A DNA stretch of 64,000 nucleotides from Pseudomonas plecoglossicida NBRC 103162 = DSM 15088 (GTDB lineage Bacteria > Pseudomonadota > Gammaproteobacteria > Pseudomonadales > Pseudomonadaceae), in contig NZ_BBIV01000009.1 of assembly GCF_000730665.1 (NCBI RefSeq), positions 1 through 64,000 of the forward strand, given 5' to 3'. Numbering within the stretch: the stretch's first letter is position 1; each line of letters begins with the position of its first letter. A model generated the notes under the pieces. It did no database searches and was not told the origin of the DNA. It saw nothing but the letters and a program-made list of their open reading frames with translations. Both the position numbers and the translations under genes were made by a program. Of the stretch, positions 1-8,169 are shown in pieces.

Positions 1-55
1 GTTTTTCGAAGCGACTTTCTTTCAAAAGCCTTTCACCTCAACAACTTACCGCTTG

Positions 56-81
56 CCTCGTTGCGTTCAACGCTGCGAGGA
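56..81. other. Imperfect stem-loop in the leader of the first gene
   Basis: CCTCGTTGCG and CGCTGCGAGG pair with one mismatch and one wobble around a TTCAA loop. It lies in the 218 bases before the transporter gene and has no T-run after it, so it is not a clear terminator. No coding sequence is seen in 1-218. The hairpin may mark the end of an operon lying outside the window. Confidence 0.3.
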
Positions 82-218
82 GGCGAATAATACGCGCTTT
101 GAAATCAGAGTCAACACCTTGATCTGAAAAAACTTTCAATCTTCATTTGCAGCCCCTCAGGCAACTAAATGCACAGGTCATCGCTCTGTTAGAGAAATAC
201 CCCTGGAGCGTAACGGCC

Positions 219-1115
219 ATGAGCGATGCGCAGAGCGACAAGACCCCCGGCCTGTCGCCGGACGAGGAACAGGAGGTCAGCCATAACCAGCCCCCGCGGG
301 CGGCTGTGCTGCACGAGATCATTCGCGCTCAGGGCGACCAGGAACTGGAGCGCACGCTGGCGGCGTTGTGGTGGTCGGCCCTGGCAGCGGGCTTGAGCAT
401 GGGCCTGTCTTTCATGGCCATGGGGCTGTTCTATTCTCGGCTACCCGAGGGTGAAAGCGCCCAGGTAGTCGCCAGCCTCGGCTATAGCGCAGGGTTTCTT
501 GCCGTGATCCTGGCGCGCCAGCAACTGTTTACCGAGAACACCCTGACCGCCGTACTGCCCGTCATGACCACCCCTACCCTGGCCAACCTCGGTCGCCTGC
601 TGCGACTGTGGAGCGTGGTACTGCTTGGGAACCTGGCCGGGACGCTGCTGGTTGCCTGGGTCATGCTCGAATTGCCTATCTTCGACAGCAAGACCGATGT
701 GGCTTTCCTCGAAGTCGGTCGCAAGGTCATGACCAACGACATGAGCCAGATGTTTGCCAAGGGCATCGTCTCGGGCTGGATGATCGCCACCATGGTCTGG
801 ATGATCCCGTCCATGGAGCACGCCAAGATCTGGATCATCCTGATGATCACTTACCTGATGGCGCTGGGCGACTTCACCCATATCGTCGTCGGCTCGGTGG
901 AAGTGTCCTACCTGGTCTGGGCCGGTGAGCAAACGTGGCAGGACTTCTGGCTACTGTTCGCGTTGCCGACCCTGGTCGGCAACATCATCGGAGGCAGTTT
1001 CATCTTCGCCTTGATCAGCCATGCGCAAGTTCGTAGCGACAGCGGCAAACCACCTTCGCAGCTATTGAAAGATGAGAAGCAGGGTTCACGCCGCCAACAA
1101 GACGCTCAAGAGTGA
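219..1115 (+). CDS. Formate/nitrite transporter family protein (YfdC-like)
   Basis: A 298-residue inner-membrane channel-type protein of the FNT family, which moves small monovalent anions such as formate or nitrite. The first ~50 residues are charged and probably cytoplasmic. Six hydrophobic segments follow, starting near a WWSALAAGLSMG stretch, and the tail is basic and hydrophilic. The Gln-Leu-Phe-Thr-Glu-Asn sequence after the second segment is typical of the family. The ATG at 219 is preceded by GGAG at 204-207, whereas the in-frame start at 147 has no ribosome site and would add a poorly conserved leader. It stands alone and is convergent with the next gene. The long soluble N-terminus fits the YfdC subgroup rather than FocA or NirC; the substrate is not shown by sequence. 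Confidence 0.85.
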   Translation: MSDAQSDKTPGLSPDEEQEVSHNQPPRAAVLHEIIRAQGDQELERTLAALWWSALAAGLSMGLSFMAMGLFYSRLPEGESAQVVASLGYSAGFLAVILARQQLFTENTLTAVLPVMTTPTLANLGRLLRLWSVVLLGNLAGTLLVAWVMLELPIFDSKTDVAFLEVGRKVMTNDMSQMFAKGIVSGWMIATMVWMIPSMEHAKIWIILMITYLMALGDFTHIVVGSVEVSYLVWAGEQTWQDFWLLFALPTLVGNIIGGSFIFALISHAQVRSDSGKPPSQLLKDEKQGSRRQQDAQE

Positions 1116-1124
1116 CCACTCATT

Positions 1125-2219
1125 TCATTGCCCCGCCAGCGCGCGTTCGGCCGCCCCGCCCCGCTCGCGCGCTGGCCGCGGCAACCACCAGTTCTGCCCT
1201 TCGTGGGGCGAGTCGAGGCTGACCCGCTCGCCCATCTGAGGCGTGCTCAACCGTACTTGCGCTGCGCCGGCCAAGGCGACGATGCGTTCGAACGGTTCCT
1301 GCCAGCCATGAATGGAAAGGTCGAAGGTGCCATTATGGATGGGCAGCATCCAGCGCCCATGAAGATCCAGGTGTGCCTGCAGGCTCTGCTCCGGCTGCAT
1401 GTGCACATTGGGCCACGCCAGGTTGTATGCGCCAGTCTCGATCAGGGTCAGGTCGAACGGCCCGAAGCGCTCGCCGATCTGGCGAAAACCGTCAAAGTAG
1501 CCAGTGTCACCACTGAAGAACACACGCAACTGATCGTCGATCACCACCCACGAAGCCCACAGGGTCCGGTTGCTGTCGAACAGCCCGCGCCCTGAAAAGT
1601 GCTGGGCGGGCGTGGCGACGAACCGCACACCCTCTACCTGCGTCTCCTGCCACCAGTCCAGCTGTGTCACCTTGCTCGCCGGCACCCCCCATTCGATCAG
1701 CAAGTCGCCAACACCCAGTGGCGCGAGGAAGCGTTCGGTGCGCGGGGCCAGGCGGCGGATGGCCTGCTCGTCAAGATGATCGAAATGGTCATGGGAAAGG
1801 ATGACCGCTGCCAACGGCGGCAACTGCTCCAAAGCCAGGGGCGGTGCATGAAAGCGCAGTGGCCCGGCCCATTGCACCGGCGAGGCGCGTTCGGCGAACA
1901 CCGGGTCGGTAATGAAGAAGCGCCCCCGCAGCTTGAGCAATACCGTTGAGTGGCCCAGGCGCCATAGGCTATGGTCAGGTGCGTCGAGCACCTGCTGAGG
2001 CGTCATCTGCTGCACGCTGATCGCTGTCGCCGGCCGGGTTTGCGGTGGCTTGCGCAGTAACAGGTACTTCAGGCCGATCCGCAGCTTCTTCAGCACCCCA
2101 TCCTGGGGCAGGCTGGCCTGGTTGTGGAAACGTCCGTCCCGCTGGGGCGCCGACTTGCCGGCGGACTTAGCCATGGGAATCATGAGTAGCAGCACTCCGA
2201 GCAAGAGGAAAGCCTTCAT
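1125..2219 (-). CDS. MBL-fold metal-dependent hydrolase with N-terminal membrane anchor
   Basis: A 364-residue metallo-beta-lactamase fold protein of the UlaG/NAPE-PLD-like group. HDHFDH at about residues 143-148 is the zinc motif. Further conserved histidines and aspartates lie in FSGDTGYF and in the ETGAYN and WPNVHMQPEQ stretches, which resembles NAPE-PLD-type phosphodiesterases. The ATG at 2219 follows GGAG closely and gives a hydrophobic leader (residues 2-16, ending near AKSA) that is a signal peptide or anchor. An upstream in-frame start would add 22 residues in front of it. The gene stands alone. Substrate unknown; N-acyl phospholipids are one possibility by family only. Confidence 0.8.
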   Translation of the reverse strand: MKAFLLLGVLLLMIPMAKSAGKSAPQRDGRFHNQASLPQDGVLKKLRIGLKYLLLRKPPQTRPATAISVQQMTPQQVLDAPDHSLWRLGHSTVLLKLRGRFFITDPVFAERASPVQWAGPLRFHAPPLALEQLPPLAAVILSHDHFDHLDEQAIRRLAPRTERFLAPLGVGDLLIEWGVPASKVTQLDWWQETQVEGVRFVATPAQHFSGRGLFDSNRTLWASWVVIDDQLRVFFSGDTGYFDGFRQIGERFGPFDLTLIETGAYNLAWPNVHMQPEQSLQAHLDLHGRWMLPIHNGTFDLSIHGWQEPFERIVALAGAAQVRLSTPQMGERVSLDSPHEGQNWWLPRPARERGGAAERALAGQ

Positions 2220-2345
2220 GTTACTCCACAGGGATCGCACTAACCGTGAATTGGCTTGTAAGGTCATTTTTCGACGATGAAACACTGTTCAACAATATTC
2301 ACGCGACTTATGCGATAAACGGTGCTTCAGCAGAAGAACGAAACC

Positions 2346-2648
2346 ATGATGGACAACCGCAGCGGCAAGGGACTTTCATTCGTCAAACGCATCTACTTGC
2401 CGCGCATCATCGGCTTGGGCATCGGCCTGCTCAGCGTGGCGGCCGCCTTGGCGCCTTTGTCGCCGGCCGCCTGGGTGTGGATGCTGCTGCTGTTCCATGG
2501 CCTGCTCTGGCCGCATGTGGCATACCAGTGGGCTTTGCGTTCCGCGGTGCCTTTCAAGGCGGAGCACAGCGCCAAGCGGTGTGGTCGCGACCAGGTCAAC
2601 TTTGCCCATGGTGAAAGTACGCCGCTGCGGCTGGCCTACCCTGACTGA
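2346..2648 (+). pseudogene. Truncated MASE2 membrane-sensor fragment (diguanylate cyclase remnant)
   Basis: About 100 codons from ATG 2346 or 2349. Residues ~10-75 match the start of a MASE2 domain: YLPRIIGLGIG, then a hydrophobic hairpin, then LLWPHVAYQWALRSA and an acidic E. MASE2 normally has further membrane helices and is followed by a GGDEF diguanylate cyclase domain. Here the frame stops at 2648, and within 30 bases the DUF2025 gene begins on the other strand, so the rest of MASE2 and all of GGDEF are missing. Most likely the 5' end of a deleted cyclase gene. A two-helix mini-protein could still be made, but no good ribosome site is visible. Confidence 0.6.
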
Positions 2649-2676
2649 CACCCTGGTCGACGCTGCGCAGAGGCGC

Positions 2677-2997
2677 TCAACGCAACGCGCGCTCCGCCAC
2701 GATTTCCGGCAAATCACTGCGCTGCAGGTAGATGCGCAACGGCTCGCCTATATTCAGCCGTTCATCCACATGCTGCTTCAACAGCAACGCCAGCCGCTCA
2801 CGGCTCAACGTCATGCGCTGCCTCTGTTCGGGTCGCCAGACGAATTCGTTGCACGGTGTGATGCTGTCGTCCGCCACGTCCATGCCGAACGCGTCCTCGG
2901 AAAACCGCACGATATGGACCCCACGCTTTACATGAAAACCGACGAAGCCCTTGAGCTGATCGGCGGCGCTGCAGATGTCCTGGGATGTGATGGCCAT
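2677..2997 (-). CDS. DUF2025 family protein
   Basis: A 106-residue soluble protein of a small, mainly Pseudomonas family of unknown function. The N-terminal ITSQDICSAADQLKGFVGF, the central VRFSEDAFGMDVADDSITP and the C-terminal LPEIVAERAL stretches look like family signatures. There is no signal peptide or membrane segment. The ATG at 2997 is preceded by a GAGG site. It is monocistronic and faces the MASE2 remnant. I recognise the family but not a biochemical role. Confidence 0.75.
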   Translation of the reverse strand: MAITSQDICSAADQLKGFVGFHVKRGVHIVRFSEDAFGMDVADDSITPCNEFVWRPEQRQRMTLSRERLALLLKQHVDERLNIGEPLRIYLQRSDLPEIVAERALR

Positions 2998-3165
2998 GAC
3001 GTAACCTCGCTATGGAACGAAAGTGACGCACGCCAGGCGGGCAGCGGCTGCCTCTGCTGGGCAACGCGCCCGCTCAGCCTAGCGCAGGTGCCTGCCGTTT
3101 CGCCAAGGTTTTTCATCATCCGCGATGGCTGGAGGTGGCGTCACACGCAACGTGAGGTACCCGGT

Positions 3166-4053
3166 TCAACGTCCATCTGCCCCATCATCTCCAGCCCGAT
3201 CTTCATGCACCTGCACGCTGGCCGTCATGCCCGCGCTGAGGTTCACCCCCGGGGGGAGCTGGTCCAGCCGTATCCTCACCGGTATGCGCTGCGCCAGTCG
3301 CACCCAGTTGAAGGTCGGCTCGACCTCCGGCAACAGCTGGCTGTCGGGGTTGCTGTTGCGGTCGGTGATGCCGCGGCTGATGCTTTCCACATGCCCTTGC
3401 ATCGCTTCGCCCGCGCCCATCAGCCAGACTTTCACCGAGTCACCCACGCGGATGCGCGGCAGTTTCGTTTCCTCGAAGTAGGCCTGGATATAGAAGGTCG
3501 AATCATCCACCAGGGCCATGACCGCTTCACCGGTGTTCACATAGTTGCCCTGGGCCAGGCGCAGGTTGGTGATATGCCCGTCGCGCGGCGCCCGCACTTC
3601 GCTGCGCGCCAGGTTGATTTTCGCCACCTGCAACTGGGCTTGCGCCTCGTGCAGTTCACCCCGGGCGATGGCAGCGTTGATCTGGGCGTTCTCGCGCAGC
3701 TCGGCACTGATCGCCTCCGGCCCCAACGCCGTGCGCCGGGCCGCTTCGCGCTCGCGCAGGTGCAATTGCTGGGTGCGTGTCTCGGCCACGGCGCTGGCCT
3801 GGTCGAAGGCCGCCTGGAAACGTTCGCGATCGATCGTCATCAGCAATTCACCGGCCTTCACGGGCTGGTTGTCCTGGACCTTGAGTTCGCGTACCCAGCC
3901 GGACACGTCGGGGGCGATCACCACCACATCGGCGCGCACGCGAGCATCGCGGGTCCACGGGGTCAGCATGTAGTACTGCCAAAGCTTGTAGCCTGCCAGA
4001 ACAGCAACGGCGACCACACAGAGGGTCACCAGGGTACGGACGACAGCGTGCAT
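3166..4053 (-). CDS. HlyD/AaeA-family efflux periplasmic adaptor
   Basis: A 295-residue membrane-fusion protein. One N-terminal transmembrane helix (residues ~5-25) is followed by WTRDARVRADVVVIAPDVSG, the usual beta-barrel/lipoyl entry of EmrA/AaeA adaptors. A coiled-coil hairpin (~75-140) and the second lipoyl half (VRAPRDGHITNLRLAQGNYV) come next. The ATG at 4053 has GGAG upstream; the longer in-frame start lacks one. It is the last gene of the FUSC-DUF1656-HlyD operon, 11 bases after DUF1656, the arrangement of the AaeXAB aromatic acid exporters. It should bridge the inner-membrane FUSC pump to the periplasm or an outer-membrane channel. Confidence 0.85.
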   Translation of the reverse strand: MHAVVRTLVTLCVVAVAVLAGYKLWQYYMLTPWTRDARVRADVVVIAPDVSGWVRELKVQDNQPVKAGELLMTIDRERFQAAFDQASAVAETRTQQLHLREREAARRTALGPEAISAELRENAQINAAIARGELHEAQAQLQVAKINLARSEVRAPRDGHITNLRLAQGNYVNTGEAVMALVDDSTFYIQAYFEETKLPRIRVGDSVKVWLMGAGEAMQGHVESISRGITDRNSNPDSQLLPEVEPTFNWVRLAQRIPVRIRLDQLPPGVNLSAGMTASVQVHEDRAGDDGADGR

Positions 4054-4064
4054 CGAATCACTCC

Positions 4065-4271
4065 TTACAAAGGCCCCAGCAGGCGAACCACCAGGTACAG
4101 CACACACACGAACAAGGCCGCATCGAACAGCGCTTCATGCCAGATCCAGCGTCCCAGGTGCGTGGCCTGCACCACCAGGCGCAGCACGCCGGTCAGCGCC
4201 AGGGCCAGCAGCACGTAGATCAGAAAAGGGCTGAGCAGCACGCCGCCCAAGGCCCATTCACGCAAGCCCAT
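4065..4271 (-). CDS. DUF1656 (AaeX-like) small membrane protein
   Basis: A 68-residue protein with two hydrophobic segments (residues ~10-33 and ~48-65) and the MGLREWALGGVLLSPFLIY start typical of DUF1656. It is encoded between a FUSC pump and an HlyD adaptor, as AaeX is in enterobacteria. The start at 4271 overlaps the end of the FUSC gene by 14 bases, which implies translational coupling; much longer upstream in-frame extensions lie inside the pump gene and are not credible. Its role in the pump is unknown. Confidence 0.8.
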   Translation of the reverse strand: MGLREWALGGVLLSPFLIYVLLALALTGVLRLVVQATHLGRWIWHEALFDAALFVCVLYLVVRLLGPL

Positions 4272-6246
4272 GGGCTTCCTCCTGCCAACGGCACCATTTG
4301 CGCCAGCTCTTCTGCAGCTGCAACACCGCCCCTTCGGCCAGGCGCAGCGGGTCACTGGCGGGCTGGCGCTGCAGTGCGGCGATGAAGTGTTCGCTGGCAT
4401 CGTCCAGGCGTTGCCCGCGCCCGCCAGCCGGCCCTTGGGCCAGCACCGCCTGCAGCTGCTCGAAGTATTCACGCTCGGCCGCACCCAACGGCGCCTGGGC
4501 CACGGCCAGGCACATGCGCAGATGCACCAGTTCATCGCCAATATCCAGCCCATGCAGGCCATCATCCCAGCGCTTGCGCTCGGCCTCTGGCAACTCGCCG
4601 GCCTGCCGCGCCAGCTGCATCAGGCGGTCGGCCATGCGCCCACCGAACCAACTGTCGGCACCGCGCAGGTCACGTCGGGTCAGGCGTACCAGATCACTTT
4701 GGGTGGCCGCCCGCAGGCGCCGGCCGAGCCAGGCCGGGTGACGGAACACCAGCAAGCGGAACGCCAGCACCGCGGCGCTCACGCCCACGAGCATGGACAA
4801 GGCACTGTTGAGCATGCTCGCCACGCCGAATTGCATGGCATTGAGCGGCGCAACCAGAACGATGCAGTGCAGGCAGTACGAAGTTGCCGTGGCACCAATG
4901 CGCGGGTGTGCCATGCCCAGCGCGCCAAAAAACAGCGGCACGCCCAGGCCCAGGCAGAGCATGGCGAAACTGCTCCACTGCGGCAGGAGGATCTGCCCGA
5001 CCAGAAATGCCACCGGGATCGCCAGAAAGATGCCGCGCAAGAAACTCAGGCCAATTTGCGCGCCGTTTTCACGGCTGGCGAACAAGCTGCAGACAACGCA
5101 AGTCAACACAAGGCCACCCGGCGCCGAGGGCCAGGCGGTGGCAAGCCAGAAACAGCTCATCACCAGAAACGCCAATGCACTGCGCGAGCCGAACAACAAG
5201 GCCAGTGACCAGTCACGGTGCGCCGCCAGGCCCTGGCCGTCATCTTTGGGCGCCCTGCCCGCTTCGACATCCTCGAATGCCTGGGTGGCGGCCATGGCAT
5301 AGTCGAGCAGCAAGGCCATGCGGGCCAGGCAGAAATGCTCGGCAGAACTGATGTGCTCAGCATGTGCTGCGTCCCAGATGCGCTGGCGCAACAGCAACAG
5401 GCTGGCTTGGTCCGGCTTGGCCAACAGCGCCCGCACCTCTTCGAGCCAGGGGCCAAGCGCAGTGGCTTGGCGCTCATCGAGTTGTCGCCACTGCCGGCGA
5501 ACCGATCGCGAAATGCGCAGCAACACCATCAGTTTCTGGCTCAGTCCGCGAATCGCCCTTGCCCGCTGGCGTCCGCGCGGCCCCTCGAACCAGGCATGCT
5601 CGCGCTGGGCATCGATGGCCACGATGCGCCCAAGGATCTCAAGCAGCCCCTTGCGCGCTTCATCCTCGCCGCCGAGCATGGCGCTTGCCGCTTGCAGGCC
5701 GCTTTGCCAGGCCTGCCGCGCCTGCCCGGCGAGCTGCTGCTCGACCCGCATCGGCCACAACAAGGCGCTGGTGGCCGTGGCGCAGAAGATCCCCAGGCAG
5801 ATTTCGGTACAGCGCGCCACGGCCTGGTCAAACACTTGCAACGGGTGGTCTATCGCCGGCAAGGCGATGATCGCTGCGGTGTAGCCAGCCAGCACGAAGG
5901 CATAGGCCCAGGCACTGCGCAGTTGCGTGGACGCAGTCGTGCACAACGCCAGCCACAACGCCAGAGTAATCAGGAACAACCAGGGGGTCTGAGCGAACAG
6001 GCCGAGGAACACCACCGACATGAAGGTGCCGACCAGGGTCCCGGCCAGCCGCGCCAGGCCCTTCTGCACCACCATGCCCGACATTGGCTGGGCGACGATG
6101 AACGCGGTCATCAAGGCCCAGGCGGGTTGTTCCAGCCCCCAGCACATTGCCAACCACAAGGCCAGACCGCCGCCGAGCAAGGTCTTGATGGCGAACTTGA
6201 GGGCTAGGCTGCTGGGTGCGAACAGGGCCTGGAGGGTAATGGGCAC
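4258..6246 (-). CDS. FUSC family (AaeB-like) inner-membrane efflux protein
   Basis: About 660 residues. An N-terminal block of roughly five to six transmembrane segments (residues ~15-160) is followed by a long soluble helical region (~165-350), a second membrane block (~360-490) and a soluble C-terminal part. This duplicated layout is that of FUSC/AaeB p-hydroxybenzoate exporters. It is the first gene of a three-gene operon. The start is uncertain: the GTG at 6246 has AAGG upstream and fits family N-termini, while an in-frame TTG at 6288 would add 14 residues without a ribosome site. Likely exports aromatic carboxylic acids or similar toxic anions; the substrate is an inference from the family. 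Confidence 0.8.
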   Translation of the reverse strand: MPITLQALFAPSSLALKFAIKTLLGGGLALWLAMCWGLEQPAWALMTAFIVAQPMSGMVVQKGLARLAGTLVGTFMSVVFLGLFAQTPWLFLITLALWLALCTTASTQLRSAWAYAFVLAGYTAAIIALPAIDHPLQVFDQAVARCTEICLGIFCATATSALLWPMRVEQQLAGQARQAWQSGLQAASAMLGGEDEARKGLLEILGRIVAIDAQREHAWFEGPRGRQRARAIRGLSQKLMVLLRISRSVRRQWRQLDERQATALGPWLEEVRALLAKPDQASLLLLRQRIWDAAHAEHISSAEHFCLARMALLLDYAMAATQAFEDVEAGRAPKDDGQGLAAHRDWSLALLFGSRSALAFLVMSCFWLATAWPSAPGGLVLTCVVCSLFASRENGAQIGLSFLRGIFLAIPVAFLVGQILLPQWSSFAMLCLGLGVPLFFGALGMAHPRIGATATSYCLHCIVLVAPLNAMQFGVASMLNSALSMLVGVSAAVLAFRLLVFRHPAWLGRRLRAATQSDLVRLTRRDLRGADSWFGGRMADRLMQLARQAGELPEAERKRWDDGLHGLDIGDELVHLRMCLAVAQAPLGAAEREYFEQLQAVLAQGPAGGRGQRLDDASEHFIAALQRQPASDPLRLAEGAVLQLQKSWRKWCRWQEEAHGLA

Positions 6247-6373
6247 GAATCGGACCTTGCGGGGAATGGTCAGGTAAACGATAGACAACGCAGGGAGGAA
6301 TAATGCCGAAACAATAAATAGTTAGCTAATCATTCTTTTGGCGCATTGCGCCGCCAGGACCCAATCGACAGGC

Positions 6374-6398
6374 AAAAAAATAGGCGACCGAAGTCGCC
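6374..6398 (-). terminator. Rho-independent terminator of the ccoM-like gene
   Basis: Read on the minus strand, GGCGAC-TTCG-GTCGCC is a perfect 6-bp stem with a stable TTCG loop, followed by TATTTTTTT. It lies 34 bases past the stop of the small CcoM-like gene. Confidence 0.85.
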
Positions 6399-6431
6399 CA
6401 AAATGCCTTGCGTGCTCGTGAATCCGAAAGG

Positions 6432-6548
6432 TCAGCGCGGCTTGCGCTTGTTCGAGTCCTTCCAGATGAAAATGCCCAGACCGGCAAAGAAAGCGAACAT
6501 CAACCCGACCGTTACCACACCCGCGATAACCACATTGTCGAAGAACAT
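6432..6548 (-). CDS. ccoM: CcoM-like small membrane subunit of cbb3 cytochrome oxidase
   Basis: A 38-residue single-pass protein: a short acidic start (MFFDN), one hydrophobic helix (~6-28) and a basic end (WKDSNKRKPR). This is the size and layout of CcoM, a small cbb3 oxidase subunit described in Pseudomonas stutzeri. The start at 6548 is fixed by a strong GGGAGG site 6 bases upstream, and the gene has its own terminator at 6374-6398. Longer in-frame starts upstream lack such a site. It is not next to other cco genes here. The name rests on memory of the family, so moderate confidence. Confidence 0.65.
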   Translation of the reverse strand: MFFDNVVIAGVVTVGLMFAFFAGLGIFIWKDSNKRKPR

Positions 6549-6683
6549 GTCGGCCTCCCGATTCGTTTGCCGTTGTCCGATGGATGCAAGGTAACGAAAG
6601 CGGGAGCAGGAAAAATTGATCGGGGTCAATGGTGCCCGAGACCGGGCACGCGAGGCGGGTGCAGGGTTGACCTGCGTCAAGTT

Positions 6684-6845
6684 TCAGCGTTTCTTGGGCT
6701 TGCCCTTGGGGTTCTTCTTCTTCGCCTTGCCCAGCGGCATGGCTTGCTCGAACGCCTGGCGCACCTCGTTGAGGCGTTTTTCCTTGAGGTCGTGGACGCG
6801 CTTGGCGCGTTCGGCATCGAAGTCGATGAGGTTGTCTTGGCTCAT
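6684..6845 (-). CDS. Small basic conserved hypothetical protein
   Basis: A 53-residue open frame running from ATG 6845 to TGA 6684. The N-terminus is acidic (SQDNLIDFDAERAKR), the middle is predicted helical (VHDLKEKRLNEVRQAFEQA), and the tail is strongly basic (KKKNPKGKPKKR). Similar mini-proteins occur in pseudomonads as hypotheticals. There is no membrane segment. It shares strand with its neighbours but has its own spacing. The lysine-rich tail suggests nucleic acid or ribosome contact, which is only an inference. Confidence 0.6.
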   Translation of the reverse strand: MSQDNLIDFDAERAKRVHDLKEKRLNEVRQAFEQAMPLGKAKKKNPKGKPKKR

Positions 6846-6912
6846 GGGCAGGCTCGACGGTCAACAGAGACTTGCATGATGAAGCCAGGCGCCGGCCATG
6901 ACCAGCCCCGGC

Positions 6913-7242
6913 TCAGACTTCGATGTCGACCAGCAGCCCCTGGCGCGGGTGCTCGCCCATCAGCGGAGCCACCGGCACGGTGTTGTCGGCGTTGACTTCG
7001 TCGCCCGGCACCGCGCTGTAGCGCTCCTGGTCGCCCTTGTTGTTGCGGCGTTGCTGCCGGCGCTGTTCGTCGCGCAGCAACAGGGCCTGCTCCTGCGGGT
7101 CGCGATGCTGCTTGAGGTCGATGGCGCCTTCGCCGGACGACGGTTGCGCGGGGACTACCGGCTTGATATCGGGGGCCGGCTTGACCGGGTCTTGTTGCGA
7201 AGTCACGGGGGCGGCACTGAGTGGAATGATCGGCGGCAACAT
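6913..7242 (-). CDS. Conserved hypothetical protein (Pro-rich, charged)
   Basis: A 109-residue hydrophilic protein. The N-terminal MLPPIIPLSAAPVTS is proline-rich, the middle has a charged helical stretch (EQALLLRDEQRRQQRRNN), and the C-terminus ends in LLVDIEV. AGGAG lies just upstream of ATG 7242, which excludes a 22-residue longer start. No known catalytic motif. Related pseudomonad proteins have sometimes carried the label aspartate-semialdehyde dehydrogenase, which nothing in this sequence supports. Monocistronic or cotranscribed with the lipoprotein gene upstream (100 bases away). Confidence 0.65.
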   Translation of the reverse strand: MLPPIIPLSAAPVTSQQDPVKPAPDIKPVVPAQPSSGEGAIDLKQHRDPQEQALLLRDEQRRQQRRNNKGDQERYSAVPGDEVNADNTVPVAPLMGEHPRQGLLVDIEV

Positions 7243-7341
7243 GAGCGTTCTCCTGTACCCCTGTATCGGCCAGCCGTCGGCCAGCTTGAGCACCACCAGA
7301 TGCAGCATGCAGGGCCGGTCACGGCCGCTGCATGCCAGCGA

Positions 7342-8037
7342 CTATTCGGTTTCGTCGTCAGGCGCGTCGTCGACGGGCGGGCTGGCCTCGCTCCAGGGCC
7401 GCTTGTAGACCTGTAGCCAGACTGCGTCCATGTGCTCGCGCATCACCTGCGGTGCATTTTTCAGCGAAGCACTGTCTTCACGCTCGCCACCCACCGGCTC
7501 TTCGCCCGCCGGCGTGATCAGCGACTGGCCAGTGATGGTGTAGGTGTCCTGCCCCTCGCGCATCTCGATGGCGATATCGTGGGGGTCGATCCCGCCGCCG
7601 CAGAAGGCATGGCTGGCTACCGTCACTTCGGCGATACCGTCCTTGTCGAGGTCGCTGACATCGCTGACATCGGTGTAGAAATCGACGTCCAGGTCCAGCC
7701 CCGAACAGGTGGTTTCCTGCTCGATCTGCCAGCGTGGCTTGAAGCCGTCACTGTCGTCGCTGCGGCCGTACAGGACGGCCTTGAGCAGGACCTTGTCGAC
7801 TTCCTGCTCGGACTCGGCATCGACCGCCTGGCCATCGCTGCGGCTGAGCACCAGCAGGCCTTCACCGTCTCGATCACGGAAGTGCACGCTCTTGATCGGT
7901 GTCTGCACACCCAGTACCTCGAGCTGCTCGATCGGGATCGGGGGCAAGGATTCGAAACTTTTCTGATCGCAGGCAGCCAGCAGCAGCAAGCTGCCCATGG
8001 CCAGCGAGGCGTTCAACCAGCGGTGCTTGAGCGGCAT
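7342..8037 (-). CDS. Predicted lipoprotein of unknown function
   Basis: 231 residues with a lipoprotein signal: basic MPLKHRW, hydrophobic core, and lipobox LAAC with Cys23. The mature part is acidic. It holds two cysteines that could pair and an Asp-rich run (DVSDVSDLDKDGIAEVTV) resembling the FG-GAP/calcium-loop-like repeats of some surface proteins. The +2 residue Asp24 would favour retention in the inner membrane under the enterobacterial rule, which is not strict in Pseudomonas. No enzyme motif recognised. Confidence 0.7.
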   Translation of the reverse strand: MPLKHRWLNASLAMGSLLLLAACDQKSFESLPPIPIEQLEVLGVQTPIKSVHFRDRDGEGLLVLSRSDGQAVDAESEQEVDKVLLKAVLYGRSDDSDGFKPRWQIEQETTCSGLDLDVDFYTDVSDVSDLDKDGIAEVTVASHAFCGGGIDPHDIAIEMREGQDTYTITGQSLITPAGEEPVGGEREDSASLKNAPQVMREHMDAVWLQVYKRPWSEASPPVDDAPDDETE

Positions 8038-8169
8038 GTCGGTAAGAAGCCCTCGTCAGCAAGACGGTTATCCGTGATGAAACAGCTAGACTGATGATCT
8101 TTCTGGTCTATGGTCTGCCCGGCCTATCCGTTAACATAGCCGGCTTTTCATCGCGGGAGTTCAGGCAGT

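Noticed and set aside
1..146. Possible rRNA operon tail at the window start
   Set aside because: The sequence reminded me of conserved flanks near stable RNA operons, but no rRNA or tRNA sequence is present to support it.
2497..4218. Plus-strand open frame of 573 codons over the DUF2025 and HlyD genes
   Set aside because: It runs antisense to two well-supported genes. A TDTLVDAA stretch just after the MASE2 stop looked like continuation of MASE2 in another frame, but the match is too short to claim.
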